Positions 36,181 to 46,031 of a stretch of 64,000 nucleotides of DNA are shown here, in pieces. Made by a program: the position numbers and the translations under genes. The stretch spans positions 20,497 through 84,496 of the forward strand of contig CAAFVR010000017.1 in assembly GCA_900766555.1 (NCBI GenBank), written 5' to 3'. Within the stretch, counting starts at the first letter, position 1. Each line of letters begins with the position of its first letter. This DNA comes from Helicobacteraceae bacterium. GTDB lineage: Bacteria; Campylobacterota; Campylobacteria; Campylobacterales; Helicobacteraceae. Below the pieces are notes generated by a model, which saw only the letters and a list, made by a program, of their open reading frames with translations, did no database searches and was not told the origin of the DNA.

Positions 36181-37390
36181 GTGTCGCCTCATCATAAAGC
36201 AAATGCGCAAAATCCTCTCTTTTACGCAACAGTGCAATTTTGGAATTATAAGATCCGATCTCAGCTGCGCGCGGACGCAAATTATAATTATGACTCATGC
36301 TAAAACCATATGCGCCAACATCATAAAAAGCTATCAAATCTCCCTCTTTGGCATTAATGCTCACATTTTTTGCTAAAAAATCGCCACTTTCACACACTGG
36401 CCCAACAATATCAGCATAAAAATCTGCATCTTTTATCTCATTTGAAATAATGCGAAATCTATGCTTTGCATCATATAACGCTGGGCGCATTAAATCATTC
36501 ATCGCGCAATCTGTGATTACAAAATTTTTGTGCGGCGTTTTTTTGACCCCAAGCACAGATCCAACCAAGATCCCGCAATCTCCAACAATGCGACGCCCCG
36601 GCTCACATAGGATCTGGAGCCCCAAAGATCCCATAATCGCCTTTATTTCTTTCGCATATCTTGTAAGCGAAATTATTTCTTCGCCGCCATAAGCTATGCC
36701 GACCCCGCCGCCAATATCCAAAAATTTAAGCCCAATCCCTTTATCCAAAAGCTTTTTTGCAAAATCTCGCATCTTTAAAGCCGCCTGCATCAAAGGATCA
36801 ATGTCCAAAATCTGGCTGCCAATATGAAATTGCAATCCAATTGGCAATAAAAATTCGCTTTTTTTAGCATAAAGATATAGCGCCTCTGCAGCCAATATAT
36901 CTAGCCCAAACTTGCTGCTTGTAAGCCCCGTTGATATAAAAGGATGCGTCTTTGCATCAATATTTGGATTTACGCGTATTGAAATTGGCGCAATAATCTT
37001 GAGCTCTTTTGCTATATTTTCTAACTCAAAAAGCTCAAATTCACTTTCAATATTAATTAATAAAATTTTTGATTTAAGCGCCAATTCTAGTTCGGATCTA
37101 GTTTTACCAACACCTGAAAAAATAATTTTAGATGGCTCTATCCCGGATATTAGCGCCTTTTGTATCTCAAAACCACTTACGCAATCTGCGCCAGCGCCAA
37201 GATTAGCTAACATTTTTAAAATAGATAAATTCGAATTCGCCTTCAAGGCATAGCAAATAATCGCATCTTTAAATGCCTCGCTATAGCTTAAAAAATTATC
37301 TCTAATGCGATCTAAATCATATAAATAAAAGGGCGTTTTATATTCTTTTGCGATATTACAAATCGCCTCATCATTAGAAAAAATAGCCAT
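36170..37390 (-). CDS. lysA: Diaminopimelate decarboxylase
   Basis: PLP enzyme of fold type III converting meso-diaminopimelate to L-lysine. The PLP lysine is K50 in ICYALKANSN; FSGVGKT, HIGSQI, FLDIGGGVGIAYGGEE and the C-terminal CESGDFLAKNV and YDVGAYGFSMSHNYNLRPRAAE motifs are all present. Length 406 is normal. It overlaps the upstream outer-membrane gene by 17 bases and the DUF2156 gene by eleven. Confidence 0.96.
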   Translation of the reverse strand: MAIFSNDEAICNIAKEYKTPFYLYDLDRIRDNFLSYSEAFKDAIICYALKANSNLSILKMLANLGAGADCVSGFEIQKALISGIEPSKIIFSGVGKTRSELELALKSKILLINIESEFELFELENIAKELKIIAPISIRVNPNIDAKTHPFISTGLTSSKFGLDILAAEALYLYAKKSEFLLPIGLQFHIGSQILDIDPLMQAALKMRDFAKKLLDKGIGLKFLDIGGGVGIAYGGEEIISLTRYAKEIKAIMGSLGLQILCEPGRRIVGDCGILVGSVLGVKKTPHKNFVITDCAMNDLMRPALYDAKHRFRIISNEIKDADFYADIVGPVCESGDFLAKNVSINAKEGDLIAFYDVGAYGFSMSHNYNLRPRAAEIGSYNSKIALLRKREDFAHLLYDEATHGF

Positions 37391-38084
37391 AACTCAAGCC
37401 AAAAAATGTATTTCTAAATTCCTCTTGGCGAGTTATAAATTCGCTTGTATTGTTTTGTTTTGGTATTTGCACAGATCCGCTTGATCCACCAAAAGCTAGC
37501 TTGAAACCAAATTCGACTATATGAGATCTAAACACTACGCTTGTAAGCCCCGCATTTAGCCCCCAACCAAAGCCATGATAAATCTTTGTCAAAGATGTAT
37601 TTTGCGCGCGCTTATCTGATGTTTGCGCATGGAAAAATGTATTTGCAAGCCCAGAATATCCCACAAAACCACCAAGATACAGCCCGCTGCTCGCATCAAG
37701 AGTATTTAAAAAATTGAAAATATAATCTACATTTGCATCCAGCCGATAGCCCGTGCTCAGCTTGTCTTGGAAAGATTTTTTAGGATCACCCGTTATATCA
37801 TCTTCATTTTCAATTGGATTTGCATTAACTTGGCCAAAACTCACATAGGATCTAATCGCATTATTGATATTAAAACCATATAAATAACCCAATCTAGCGC
37901 CATAGCCAAAGCCATAATCTGCGGAATTTAACGTTTTTAACGCGCCCTCTGGGATATTTTTTAATACGCCGCCAGCGCCAATTTCAAAGCCAACAAATGC
38001 TCCGTCCTTTTCAAGCGCGCTAACTTGATTTAAAAAGCTAGCACAGGCTATGCCAACAATTGCTCTTACAAATGCTTTTCTCAC
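37374..38084 (-). CDS. Outer-membrane beta-barrel protein (Helicobacter OMP type)
   Basis: A signal peptide ends near VSALE (residue 25); alternating aromatic/polar strands and a C-terminal phenylalanine (FFGLSYGYFF) mark an outer-membrane barrel of 236 residues. Strand-like runs such as YGYGARLGYLYGFN and GLYLGGFVGYSG are typical of the small OMP paralogues of Helicobacter. No ligand is predictable. It lies between acnB (nine bases downstream of its stop) and lysA, which it overlaps, so co-transcription is likely. Confidence 0.82.
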   Translation of the reverse strand: MRKAFVRAIVGIACASFLNQVSALEKDGAFVGFEIGAGGVLKNIPEGALKTLNSADYGFGYGARLGYLYGFNINNAIRSYVSFGQVNANPIENEDDITGDPKKSFQDKLSTGYRLDANVDYIFNFLNTLDASSGLYLGGFVGYSGLANTFFHAQTSDKRAQNTSLTKIYHGFGWGLNAGLTSVVFRSHIVEFGFKLAFGGSSGSVQIPKQNNTSEFITRQEEFRNTFFGLSYGYFF

Positions 38085-38093
38085 GAATACTGC

Positions 38094-40643
38094 CTAAAGT
38101 TTTACTTCCATCTTGTCAAAAGAAAGATAAGTGTAAATTTTATCTTGATTTAATTTATCTTTGACTATGTCCAAATATTCTTTCGGATCTGGTATCTTGC
38201 CCAAAAGCGCGCAAACTGCGCCTAGCTCGGCACTTCCTAAATATACTTGCGCGCCGCGCCCCATACGATTGTCAAAATTCCTAGTCGAAGTTGAAAAAAC
38301 TGTTGCTCCATCGCGCACCCTAGCTTGATTTCCCATACATAAACTACAGCCTGGAACTTCAATCCTAGTGCCAGCAGCTCCAAATATTGAAAAATAGCCC
38401 TCATCAGCTAGCTTTGTGGAATCCATTTTAGTAGGCGGCACAATCCAAACTCGCGTCGGTAGCGCTCCTGCATCCTTAACGATCTCGCCAAATGCCCTAA
38501 AATGCCCGATATTTGTCATACAAGATCCAATGAAAACTTCATCCACTTTATGCGGGCGCTTCGGATTTGCCAACACTTCAGAAAGCGTGGCCACATCATC
38601 TGGATCATTTGGACATGCCAAAATAGGCTCTGTTATTTCATCCAAATTTATATCAATAATGCTGTGATAATTCGCATCTTTATCGGCCTCTAAAAGCACC
38701 GGATTTGCAATCCATTCTTCCATCGCCTTAATCCTGCGCTCTAGCGTACTTACACTTTGATAGCCATTTTTTATCATATTTTGCATTAGCGCAATATTTG
38801 ATTTCAAATATCGTATTATTGGCTCTTTATCTAGCTTTACCACGCATCCCGCTGAACTTCGTTCCGCGCTCGCATCGCTAAATTCAAAAGCTTGTTCTAT
38901 TTCGATATTTTCAAGCCCTTCTATTTCTAATATTTTGCCGCTGAAAACATTTTTCTTGCCCTTTTTTTCAATCGTCAAAAGACCCTGTTTGATCGCATAA
39001 TATGGGATCGCATTTACTAGATCTCGTAATGTCACGCCTGGATTCAAGCTACCGCGAAAGCGCACAAGAACAGATTCAGGCATATTTAAAGGCATGCTGC
39101 CAGTAACCGCTGCAAATGCGACAAGTCCGCTTCCAGCTGGAAAACTAATACCAATTGGGAAGCGCGTATGGCTATCACCACCCGTACCTAGCGTATCTGG
39201 CAAGCAAAAACGATTGAGCCAAGAATGTATTACGCCATCTTTTGGCCTTAGCGCCACGCCGCCACGACTTGTTATAAAATCTGGCAAAGTCGCCTGCAAG
39301 CTTATATCCGATGGTTTTGGATAAGCTGCCGTGTGGCAAAAACTCTGCATCACAAAATCTGCTCCAAAATTCAGCGCAGCAAGCTCTTTTATCTCATCGC
39401 GCGTCATCGCACCTGTCGTATCTTGAGAACCAACTGTCGTAGTTCTAGGCTCACAATATGTACCCGGCACTACACCATCAACTCCACATGCGCGACCTAC
39501 GATTTTTTGCGCCAAAGTAAAGCCCTTTTGTGTAGCTTTTGGCACATCTGGCTTTATAAATACGTCACTTTCGCCAAGTTTTAGGAATTTACGAGCCTTA
39601 TTTGTGAGCGCGCGCCCAATAATTAGCTGTATCCTGCCGCCAGCTCGGATCTCATCTGCAATAGTATTTGGCGAGAGCTCAAATGTACTTACAATTTCGC
39701 CATCTTTTAATATCTTGCCCTCATATGGCAGAACTTCGATAATGTCACCCTCATTTAGTTTTGATACATCAGCTACGATTGGCAGAGCGCCCGAATCTTC
39801 GCAGGTATTAAAAAATATAGGCGCAATTATCCCGCCAATTACAAAGCCTCTTGTTTTTTTATTTGGTATAAATGGGATTTCATCGCCAAAATGCCATTGT
39901 ATGGAATTGGTCGCACTCTTACGGCTAGATCCGGTGCCTACGACATCGCCCACATAAACTACGCTAACGCCAGAATTTTTGACATTTGCAATGCGCGTTT
40001 TAAATTCTGGAATACGATTTTTGAGCATCGCCTCAGCATGCAAAGGTATATCACTTCGCGTGAAAGCATCGCTAGCTGGACTTAGATCATCAGTATTTGT
40101 TTCGCCATCAATTTTTAGTACACATAATTTTATGCGCTCACTCAAAGCCGGTTTATTTAAAAACCACTCCGCATCTGCCCAAGATTGCAAAATTTCCTTT
40201 GCAAGTGGCAAACTGGCGCTCAGATCCGATATGGTGTCAAAATGTTCATAAACTAATAGCGTATTTTTGAGTGCTTTTGCGCCCTCTTTTGAGACTTCAG
40301 TATCGCTTGATTTTAGCGCCTCAATTAAATATGGCACATTGTAGCCGCCAAGCATTGAACCCAAGTAAAATACCGCTTCTTTTGGGCTTATCACATCACA
40401 ATTCTTTTGCTTTGTAGCCAAAGCGCCTAGGAAATCGGCCTTAATTTTTGAGGTCGGATCTACGCCGGGGCTTACACGATTAATTAGCAAATCTTTTGCA
40501 AAAGTTTTTTCTTCACTTGTGCCATTTTCGAGCATTTGCACAACTGTATTTGTTTGATCCACATTTAGCGGTAATGGCGGGACATCTCCGCGCTCAAGAG
40601 CTAGATTTTTGTAATCTTTTATAAAATAGGAAAATTCACTCAT
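38094..40643 (-). CDS. acnB: Aconitate hydratase B
   Basis: Bifunctional aconitate hydratase/2-methylisocitrate dehydratase AcnB of the citric acid cycle, 849 residues (family about 850). The N-terminal HEAT-like and swivel domains come first, with [23 protein letters not shown]. The 4Fe-4S cluster cysteines lie in the catalytic part: [34 protein letters not shown] and [13 protein letters not shown]. It is the first gene of an acnB-OMP-lysA-DUF2156 minus-strand run. Confidence 0.97.
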   Translation of the reverse strand: MSEFSYFIKDYKNLALERGDVPPLPLNVDQTNTVVQMLENGTSEEKTFAKDLLINRVSPGVDPTSKIKADFLGALATKQKNCDVISPKEAVFYLGSMLGGYNVPYLIEALKSSDTEVSKEGAKALKNTLLVYEHFDTISDLSASLPLAKEILQSWADAEWFLNKPALSERIKLCVLKIDGETNTDDLSPASDAFTRSDIPLHAEAMLKNRIPEFKTRIANVKNSGVSVVYVGDVVGTGSSRKSATNSIQWHFGDEIPFIPNKKTRGFVIGGIIAPIFFNTCEDSGALPIVADVSKLNEGDIIEVLPYEGKILKDGEIVSTFELSPNTIADEIRAGGRIQLIIGRALTNKARKFLKLGESDVFIKPDVPKATQKGFTLAQKIVGRACGVDGVVPGTYCEPRTTTVGSQDTTGAMTRDEIKELAALNFGADFVMQSFCHTAAYPKPSDISLQATLPDFITSRGGVALRPKDGVIHSWLNRFCLPDTLGTGGDSHTRFPIGISFPAGSGLVAFAAVTGSMPLNMPESVLVRFRGSLNPGVTLRDLVNAIPYYAIKQGLLTIEKKGKKNVFSGKILEIEGLENIEIEQAFEFSDASAERSSAGCVVKLDKEPIIRYLKSNIALMQNMIKNGYQSVSTLERRIKAMEEWIANPVLLEADKDANYHSIIDINLDEITEPILACPNDPDDVATLSEVLANPKRPHKVDEVFIGSCMTNIGHFRAFGEIVKDAGALPTRVWIVPPTKMDSTKLADEGYFSIFGAAGTRIEVPGCSLCMGNQARVRDGATVFSTSTRNFDNRMGRGAQVYLGSAELGAVCALLGKIPDPKEYLDIVKDKLNQDKIYTYLSFDKMEVKL

Positions 40644-40746
40644 CTAATACCTCATGTTTTTATCAAAGGTTACAACATTTTATGCATAAAAGCTATATTT
40701 GCGGGCATGAAACTTCGCTTAAAGCGCATTTTGCAACTTTTTTACA

Positions 40747-42486
40747 CTAGATATTTACAAAGCCCATATTTTTATCATCATTGAAACTTGATTGCTTTTC
40801 TTTAGAAATTGCCTCTAAAAAATCAGCCTCTTTAAATATTGGCGGATCTTTTAGCGCGACTTTATAGGCCACATTTTTTACGATTAATGAAATTTGTCCG
40901 CCGCTTAAATTATGCACGCTCAAATTCTTTGCCAAATCAAGTGGCGAAATCTCGCCCAAATCGCTTTGGAATTGCGCATTTTTAGGTAAATGCTTCTCCC
41001 AGATCTGAAGTCTTTCATTCTGATTTGGCAATTTGAACTCAATTTTATGATTAAAGCGCCTTGAAAATGCAAAATCTATCGTCTCTAATAAATTTGTAGT
41101 CGCTATCAAAATGCCATTAAATTTTTCAATCTGTTCTAGAAAAATATTTTGCATTTGATTATGCATTTTATCCGCGCCAGTTGCGCTACTTGCGCGCAAA
41201 CTCAAGAATTGATCTGCCTCATCCAAAAATAATATTGGCGGATTTTTAAATGCTTGCGCTATTTCTTTATAAGTGTCAAAGATTTTTCGGACATTTTTTT
41301 CACTCTCGCCCACATACATTGATAATACTTTTGAGCAATCAAGACTCAAGACATCGCGTTTGAGCTCTTTTGCAATCGCAAGCGCCGTGATCGTTTTGCC
41401 CGTGCCAGATCTGCCATAGAATATTATTTTTGCTTCTCTAGCGTCTTTTATGCCCCATTGTTTGAGTAGCGAAATTACTTTTGGGTCAATTTGCTTTAAT
41501 AGCACCTGTATCGTATCAAGCGTTGATTTTGGCAACACTATATCTTTTAGCGATTTTTTGGGCTTTTTGATCTCAAAAATATCATCCGCCAATTTTGATA
41601 GCTCAAGAGTATGGCCTAGCTTCTTAGATCCGATCTTTTTAACACTTCTTTGCGGATAAAAAATTTTTTCCAAAATGTCTTCATGTATGAAAAAGAATTT
41701 GGACAAACTCCCAAAAAAGCTTGGAAATTCATCATAATCTAAAATTTTTTTAGCAATTAGCTTATTTTTGTCATCTAAAATTGTGCGATTTTTGATTTTT
41801 TCATATTCATCTTTTGAAATTAACTCAATTAACGAGCTCATTTCGCGCAAATTATCTCCGCTTGAGTATTCCTCTTTTAATAGCGCAAAAAATATCGTTT
41901 GCTCAGTTTTATCTAGCTCAAAAGGCGCCAATATCTCAATGACTGGCAAATTTTTAGAAATTTTTAGCCTCGCACTAATTTCATCTTCTAGGCTTTTTAA
42001 TCGCGATTTATGTTTGCTAGACCTAGATTCTAAATCCACATTTTTAGAGACTTTTTGCATTAGTGAAATGCGCAAAAATTCATCTCGCAAATATTCATTT
42101 TGATCTAAATATGGCGTGATTTTGAGCGCTTTTGCATTCACATCACCTTCTAAAATCTTAAAAAATAGCTCGCCTAATGTGACTTCTAAATGCAGTAATT
42201 CAAGCAAGCTTATATCGCTTGAGCTAGATTGCGAAAAGCTAGATTCGCTAACTAGCCCCAAAAATATAAGCTCTCGAAATGGTGAGAGCAGATCTAGCAC
42301 ATCTGCTTTATTATTGGAGCTAAATTCACTTAAAAGTGCAAAAACGCTCCCCTCAAAATGACCTCTAATGTAATTTTTTAGCATAAATGCCAAGATTTCG
42401 CCCTGCAAAACACTGCAATCAAGCGCCTTAAAAACCTCATTTTCTTGTAAATTTTTGCACGATATGAAATCTTTTACTCGTTGCAT
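40747..42486 (-). CDS. AAA+ ATPase of the CDC48-like subfamily
   Basis: About 579 residues. The N-terminal half is helical without a recognised domain; the C-terminal half is a single AAA+ module with Walker A FYGRSGTGKT, Walker B ILFLDEADQFLS, and an arginine-finger region DFAFSRRFNHKIEF. Similar proteins in Campylobacter and Helicobacter are annotated as CDC48-type AAA ATPases of unknown role. ATG at 42486 is preferred over 42492 because AAAGGA is spaced five bases before it. It overlaps the end of der, so the two are co-expressed. Unfoldase or remodelling activity is inferred. Confidence 0.82.
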   Translation of the reverse strand: MQRVKDFISCKNLQENEVFKALDCSVLQGEILAFMLKNYIRGHFEGSVFALLSEFSSNNKADVLDLLSPFRELIFLGLVSESSFSQSSSSDISLLELLHLEVTLGELFFKILEGDVNAKALKITPYLDQNEYLRDEFLRISLMQKVSKNVDLESRSSKHKSRLKSLEDEISARLKISKNLPVIEILAPFELDKTEQTIFFALLKEEYSSGDNLREMSSLIELISKDEYEKIKNRTILDDKNKLIAKKILDYDEFPSFFGSLSKFFFIHEDILEKIFYPQRSVKKIGSKKLGHTLELSKLADDIFEIKKPKKSLKDIVLPKSTLDTIQVLLKQIDPKVISLLKQWGIKDAREAKIIFYGRSGTGKTITALAIAKELKRDVLSLDCSKVLSMYVGESEKNVRKIFDTYKEIAQAFKNPPILFLDEADQFLSLRASSATGADKMHNQMQNIFLEQIEKFNGILIATTNLLETIDFAFSRRFNHKIEFKLPNQNERLQIWEKHLPKNAQFQSDLGEISPLDLAKNLSVHNLSGGQISLIVKNVAYKVALKDPPIFKEADFLEAISKEKQSSFNDDKNMGFVNI

Positions 42487-43952
42487 TCCCATCCTTTTGC
42501 TTTATTTTTATTGCGCACTTTTAATACGATGCTAGCCCCGGTGAAATCATAATTTTCTCGCAAAGTATTTATCAGATATCGCTTATAGCTAAAATGCAAG
42601 TCATCATGATTTATTACCACGCTAAAGCTTGGCGGATTTATCGCATATTGCGTCATGAAATATGTTTTTATAATCTTGCCTCGCACGCTTGGGATTGGGT
42701 GGCGCCTTGTGGCTAGATCCAATAAATTATTGAGTTCGCTTGTTTTGATGCGAAAATGCATATTGTTATAAACGCTAATGATCTTTTCTTTGAGTCTTTT
42801 TATATGCAATGAATTTAGCGCAGAAATTGTAATTATTGGCGCAAAACTTAGGAATTTAAAGCGAGATCTAACCCTTTTTTCTATCTCTTCATAGCTAAAT
42901 TTTGCAATATCCCATTTATTTAATGCTATCAAAACGCCCAAAGAATGCTTTTGCACAAGCGAGCTGATCTTTTCATCTAGATCTACGAAATCAGCACTAG
43001 AATCTAGCACCAAAATTGCGATATCACTTTGAGATAATGCATTTTCTGCGCGAAGCAAAGCATATTTTTCAATATTTTCTAGCCTGCCTTTTTGGCGGAT
43101 CCCAGCTGTATCAATAAAAGTAAGCCCATATTTTTTATCATCAAATCCAAATTCTATGCGTTCATCTTTGATATCTGTTGTTGTGCCAGCAACTGGACTT
43201 ACGATACTCAAATTATCTTCGCAAAGCGCATTTAAAAGCGAACTTTTGCCAACATTTACGCGCCCAATAATGGACACTTTTATCTCATTTTCATTTTGAG
43301 CTAAAGCTATGTCATTTTTAATATCCCTAGCCTCTTTGGGATTTTCTGGGATTTTTTTAAGAGCTTTTTTTATACTTTGTTTTAATTTATCAATCCCCAA
43401 TTTATGCGCCACAGAAATGAAAATTACATCATTTGTGCCAAATTCATAAAAAGCAAAAGCCTCATTTTGCAAAGCCGCATTATCAACTTTATTTACAACC
43501 AAAAATATATTTTTAGCATTTTTGGAAAGTTCTAAAAAAAGCTTTTTATCATCTTGATTTGGCGGATTTTTCCCATCAACCAAAAAAAGCACCAAATCCG
43601 CCCTCAGAGCGGATCTAAGCGCATGATTTCTAATTTCATTTAATAGCTCAATTCTTGCAAAAGTGCGCGTGTTATGCTCAAAATTATGTAGCTCAATCCC
43701 GCCTGTATCCAAAAGCTCAACCAAAAATCCAGTCTCAAGCTCGAATATTTTTTTATTAACGGATCTAGTCGTGCCGGCTATTTCTGAAATAATGGCATCT
43801 TTTTGTTTCAAAAGCATATTAAAAAGTGAGCTTTTGCCAACATTTGGCCTGCCTAAAATGGCAATTTTTGGAAGATATGTTTGTGCTTCTTGGCTATTTT
43901 GTGGGCTGTTTGGGCTGTTCAAAGTGGCTCGCTTTTTGCTTATTTTGGTCAT
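42474..43952 (-). CDS. der: Ribosome biogenesis GTPase Der (EngA)
   Basis: Double-GTPase involved in 50S subunit assembly. Two G domains with P-loops GRPNVGKSS and GRVNVGKSS, DTGGI and DTAGI switch II motifs, NKVD and NKWD specificity motifs, and the C-terminal KH-like domain (TRRHPIPSVRGK). About 492 residues from the ATG at 43952; a TTG five codons upstream is also open, with no ribosome binding site to choose between them. The protein starts with an Asn/Ser/Pro-rich stretch of 25 residues before the first G domain. Confidence 0.96.
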   Translation of the reverse strand: MTKISKKRATLNSPNSPQNSQEAQTYLPKIAILGRPNVGKSSLFNMLLKQKDAIISEIAGTTRSVNKKIFELETGFLVELLDTGGIELHNFEHNTRTFARIELLNEIRNHALRSALRADLVLFLVDGKNPPNQDDKKLFLELSKNAKNIFLVVNKVDNAALQNEAFAFYEFGTNDVIFISVAHKLGIDKLKQSIKKALKKIPENPKEARDIKNDIALAQNENEIKVSIIGRVNVGKSSLLNALCEDNLSIVSPVAGTTTDIKDERIEFGFDDKKYGLTFIDTAGIRQKGRLENIEKYALLRAENALSQSDIAILVLDSSADFVDLDEKISSLVQKHSLGVLIALNKWDIAKFSYEEIEKRVRSRFKFLSFAPIITISALNSLHIKRLKEKIISVYNNMHFRIKTSELNNLLDLATRRHPIPSVRGKIIKTYFMTQYAINPPSFSVVINHDDLHFSYKRYLINTLRENYDFTGASIVLKVRNKNKAKGWECNE

Positions 43953-44007
43953 TAGAAGTTGATGCAAAATTGAGTATCATAACAGAACTTTTTGAACTGG
44001 AGTCATA

Positions 44008-45462
44008 GTGAAAAGAGCTAAAACAGCGTTTTATACAGCCCATACAACCTGCAAAATGGCCTGTAAATGCGCTGCGCTTGGAGCTCTATTTTTCACTTTT
44101 TTTACTTTTTCTAATCTTAGCTTTACTAAAGATGGCGATTTAGATCTAAGTGGCTTGCCAAATCTTGGTGGACTTCCTGCACCTCAAAATGCACAAAAGC
44201 AAAATTCTACTCCACCTGTGCAAAATCCGCCGCAAATCACATTGGATCTACCAACAATTGAAATAAATAAAGAATCCTCCACAATTGATAAAAAAAATCC
44301 AAAACAACCAAAATATCCCAAAACAAATGCCGCTGAAATACCCTCCATTAATGTGCCACAACCTGCCCCCAAACAAGCCCCTTCTCCAGCACCAGCTCCC
44401 GCACCCAAACAAGCCCCTAGAGTCGCCCCTGCCCCAGCTCCCGTGCCAAATGGCCTGCCAGATTTGGGCGGCCTGCCTGATCTTGGAAATTTACCAGCAC
44501 AGCAAAAAGCCCCAGCAACACCCGCACCAACTCCAGTTCCAAATGGCTTGCCAGATTTGGGAGGATTGCCTGACCTTGGCGGTCTGCCAGCGCCATCTAC
44601 ACAACCGGCACCGCAAAATACTCCACAACCCGCACCCACACAAGATCTAGGCGGCCTGCCAGATCTAAATAGCTTACCTACGCTAGGTGCGCCAGCGCCC
44701 CAGCAAACGCAACAAAATAACCAAAATAATGGCTTGCCTGACCTTGGCGGATTACCTGATCTTGGAGCGCCACAAAATGCGCCTGTGCAAAATGCTCAAA
44801 ATAATGGCTTACCATATTTGGGCGGATTACCTGACCTTGGAGCGCCTACACAACCCGATCAAGCTCCAGGCTTATTAGATTTATCTGGAGTTCCCGCTGC
44901 AAATAATAATGTAAATGCTAATGCGCCAAAAACAATTGATGAACCAACCGGATCTACGCAAACGCCGCAAGAAAAGCGCGAAATAGTATTTACTCAAGAA
45001 GATTTTTTCGAGCTTGATGGCGAAGATTACACATTAATTCGCGATCACGAAACAGATAATTTACTCTTGCGCGTCACATCTTTGGATCTGGAGGCATTTT
45101 TGGAGGGGCGCAGTTATAATGACAAAAATCAAGTGCAAACATTTGGCGTTAATGATAATTTCACGCAAATAACTAGCAAAAATGGCAAAATCGAGGAATA
45201 TCGCTTCTATCAAAAAGTGAATAATTCAATAACTTTTCCAAATATCCTGCGCATCCCGCTTGAAAAAATCGACTTTGATACTTACAGGATCATGCGCCCA
45301 AATCTCTCGCCATATTTTGATTTAAGCGGCTGTAGAGTTGCGATACGCAAGGCGCTAAATGGCGAGCTGCACCAAAATAAAGAAATCATTATGGATCTAA
45401 ACATCCGTCGCGAACTCAAAAATACAACAGATTTTGAGCTATTTTTAGAATGCGCACGCTAG
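44008..45462 (+). CDS. Secreted Pro/Gly-rich protein with GLPDLGG repeats
   Basis: Not recognised as a known family. The GTG start has GGAG five bases upstream. A hydrophobic segment at about residues 25-40 looks like a signal anchor or signal peptide. Residues about 48-310 are low complexity: many copies of GLPDLGG or GLP-DLG, joined by Pro/Ala/Gln-rich linkers such as APAPAPKQAP. Residues about 330-484 form a globular, charged domain (EDFFELDGEDYTLIRDHE onward) with two cysteines and no known motif. The next gene, a small outer-membrane protein, overlaps its end by 13 bases, suggesting a paired envelope function. Confidence 0.75.
   Translation: MKRAKTAFYTAHTTCKMACKCAALGALFFTFFTFSNLSFTKDGDLDLSGLPNLGGLPAPQNAQKQNSTPPVQNPPQITLDLPTIEINKESSTIDKKNPKQPKYPKTNAAEIPSINVPQPAPKQAPSPAPAPAPKQAPRVAPAPAPVPNGLPDLGGLPDLGNLPAQQKAPATPAPTPVPNGLPDLGGLPDLGGLPAPSTQPAPQNTPQPAPTQDLGGLPDLNSLPTLGAPAPQQTQQNNQNNGLPDLGGLPDLGAPQNAPVQNAQNNGLPYLGGLPDLGAPTQPDQAPGLLDLSGVPAANNNVNANAPKTIDEPTGSTQTPQEKREIVFTQEDFFELDGEDYTLIRDHETDNLLLRVTSLDLEAFLEGRSYNDKNQVQTFGVNDNFTQITSKNGKIEEYRFYQKVNNSITFPNILRIPLEKIDFDTYRIMRPNLSPYFDLSGCRVAIRKALNGELHQNKEIIMDLNIRRELKNTTDFELFLECAR
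44440..44880 (+). repeat. Tandem GLPDLGG-coding repeats
   Basis: Repeated 15-21-base units of the type ggcttgccagatttgggc, encoding Gly-Leu-Pro-Asp-Leu-Gly, occur at least nine times, in pairs separated by proline/glutamine linkers. Codon-level similarity is high enough for recombination or slippage to change copy number in frame. Confidence 0.75.
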
Positions 45463-46031
45463 ATTTGAGATTTAAAAAAAGCGTTTTTTTAGCGCTTTTT
45501 ATTATGCTTTTTGCAAATTATGCTTTTTCAAAAGTGTATTACATCGAGGAACGCTACAGAACGCGCAAAACGCCCGTATTTGCTGTGCAAAAAAATGCAG
45601 AAGATGACGGATCTGGCGCATTTTTGGGCCCTGAAGCTAGCGGGATTCGCACATTTTTTACTCGCAAAAGTGGCGAGAAAGAATCTGTATTATCGCCATT
45701 TATGGCAGTTCATGGCGGCATACAATTTCCATTTGGCAGCTTTGGTGCGCTTAGAGTTGGCGTATTTCTAGGCGGCATTTTGCACAATACATTGTGGCTT
45801 GGCGTAGATAGCAAATTTTTATTTAGAAATAATTATTACGGCGGAGATTATTTAACATATATTGGCCTAGGCGGCGGAATAGCTGGGATTTTACCCATTG
45901 CTGAAGTTGGATATTACGGCTCATTAAGCTTTGGTAAAGAATTTGGCAGACATTTGATTTTGCCAATTTTCAAATATTATTTTGGAATTAACACATTTTC
46001 AATCGGCGCAGAATACACTTTTAGATTCTAG
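45450..46031 (+). CDS. Small outer-membrane barrel-like protein
   Basis: 193 residues: a signal peptide (hydrophobic core at residues 11-26, ending YAFS), then a polar stretch rich in Arg/Glu/Lys, then glycine- and aromatic-rich strands such as FMAVHGGIQFPFGSFGALRVGVFLGG and YLTYIGLGGGIAGILP, ending in YTFRF. The final phenylalanine and alternating pattern fit an eight-strand outer-membrane protein. It begins inside the end of the GLPDLGG-repeat gene and converges on sppA. Unknown function. Confidence 0.72.
   Translation: MRTLDLRFKKSVFLALFIMLFANYAFSKVYYIEERYRTRKTPVFAVQKNAEDDGSGAFLGPEASGIRTFFTRKSGEKESVLSPFMAVHGGIQFPFGSFGALRVGVFLGGILHNTLWLGVDSKFLFRNNYYGGDYLTYIGLGGGIAGILPIAEVGYYGSLSFGKEFGRHLILPIFKYYFGINTFSIGAEYTFRF

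Noticed and set aside
44184..44639. Long glycine-rich open frame on the minus strand
   Set aside because: It is the antisense of the GLPDLGG repeats; its glycine/alanine-rich translation and lack of a ribosome binding site mark it as a shadow.
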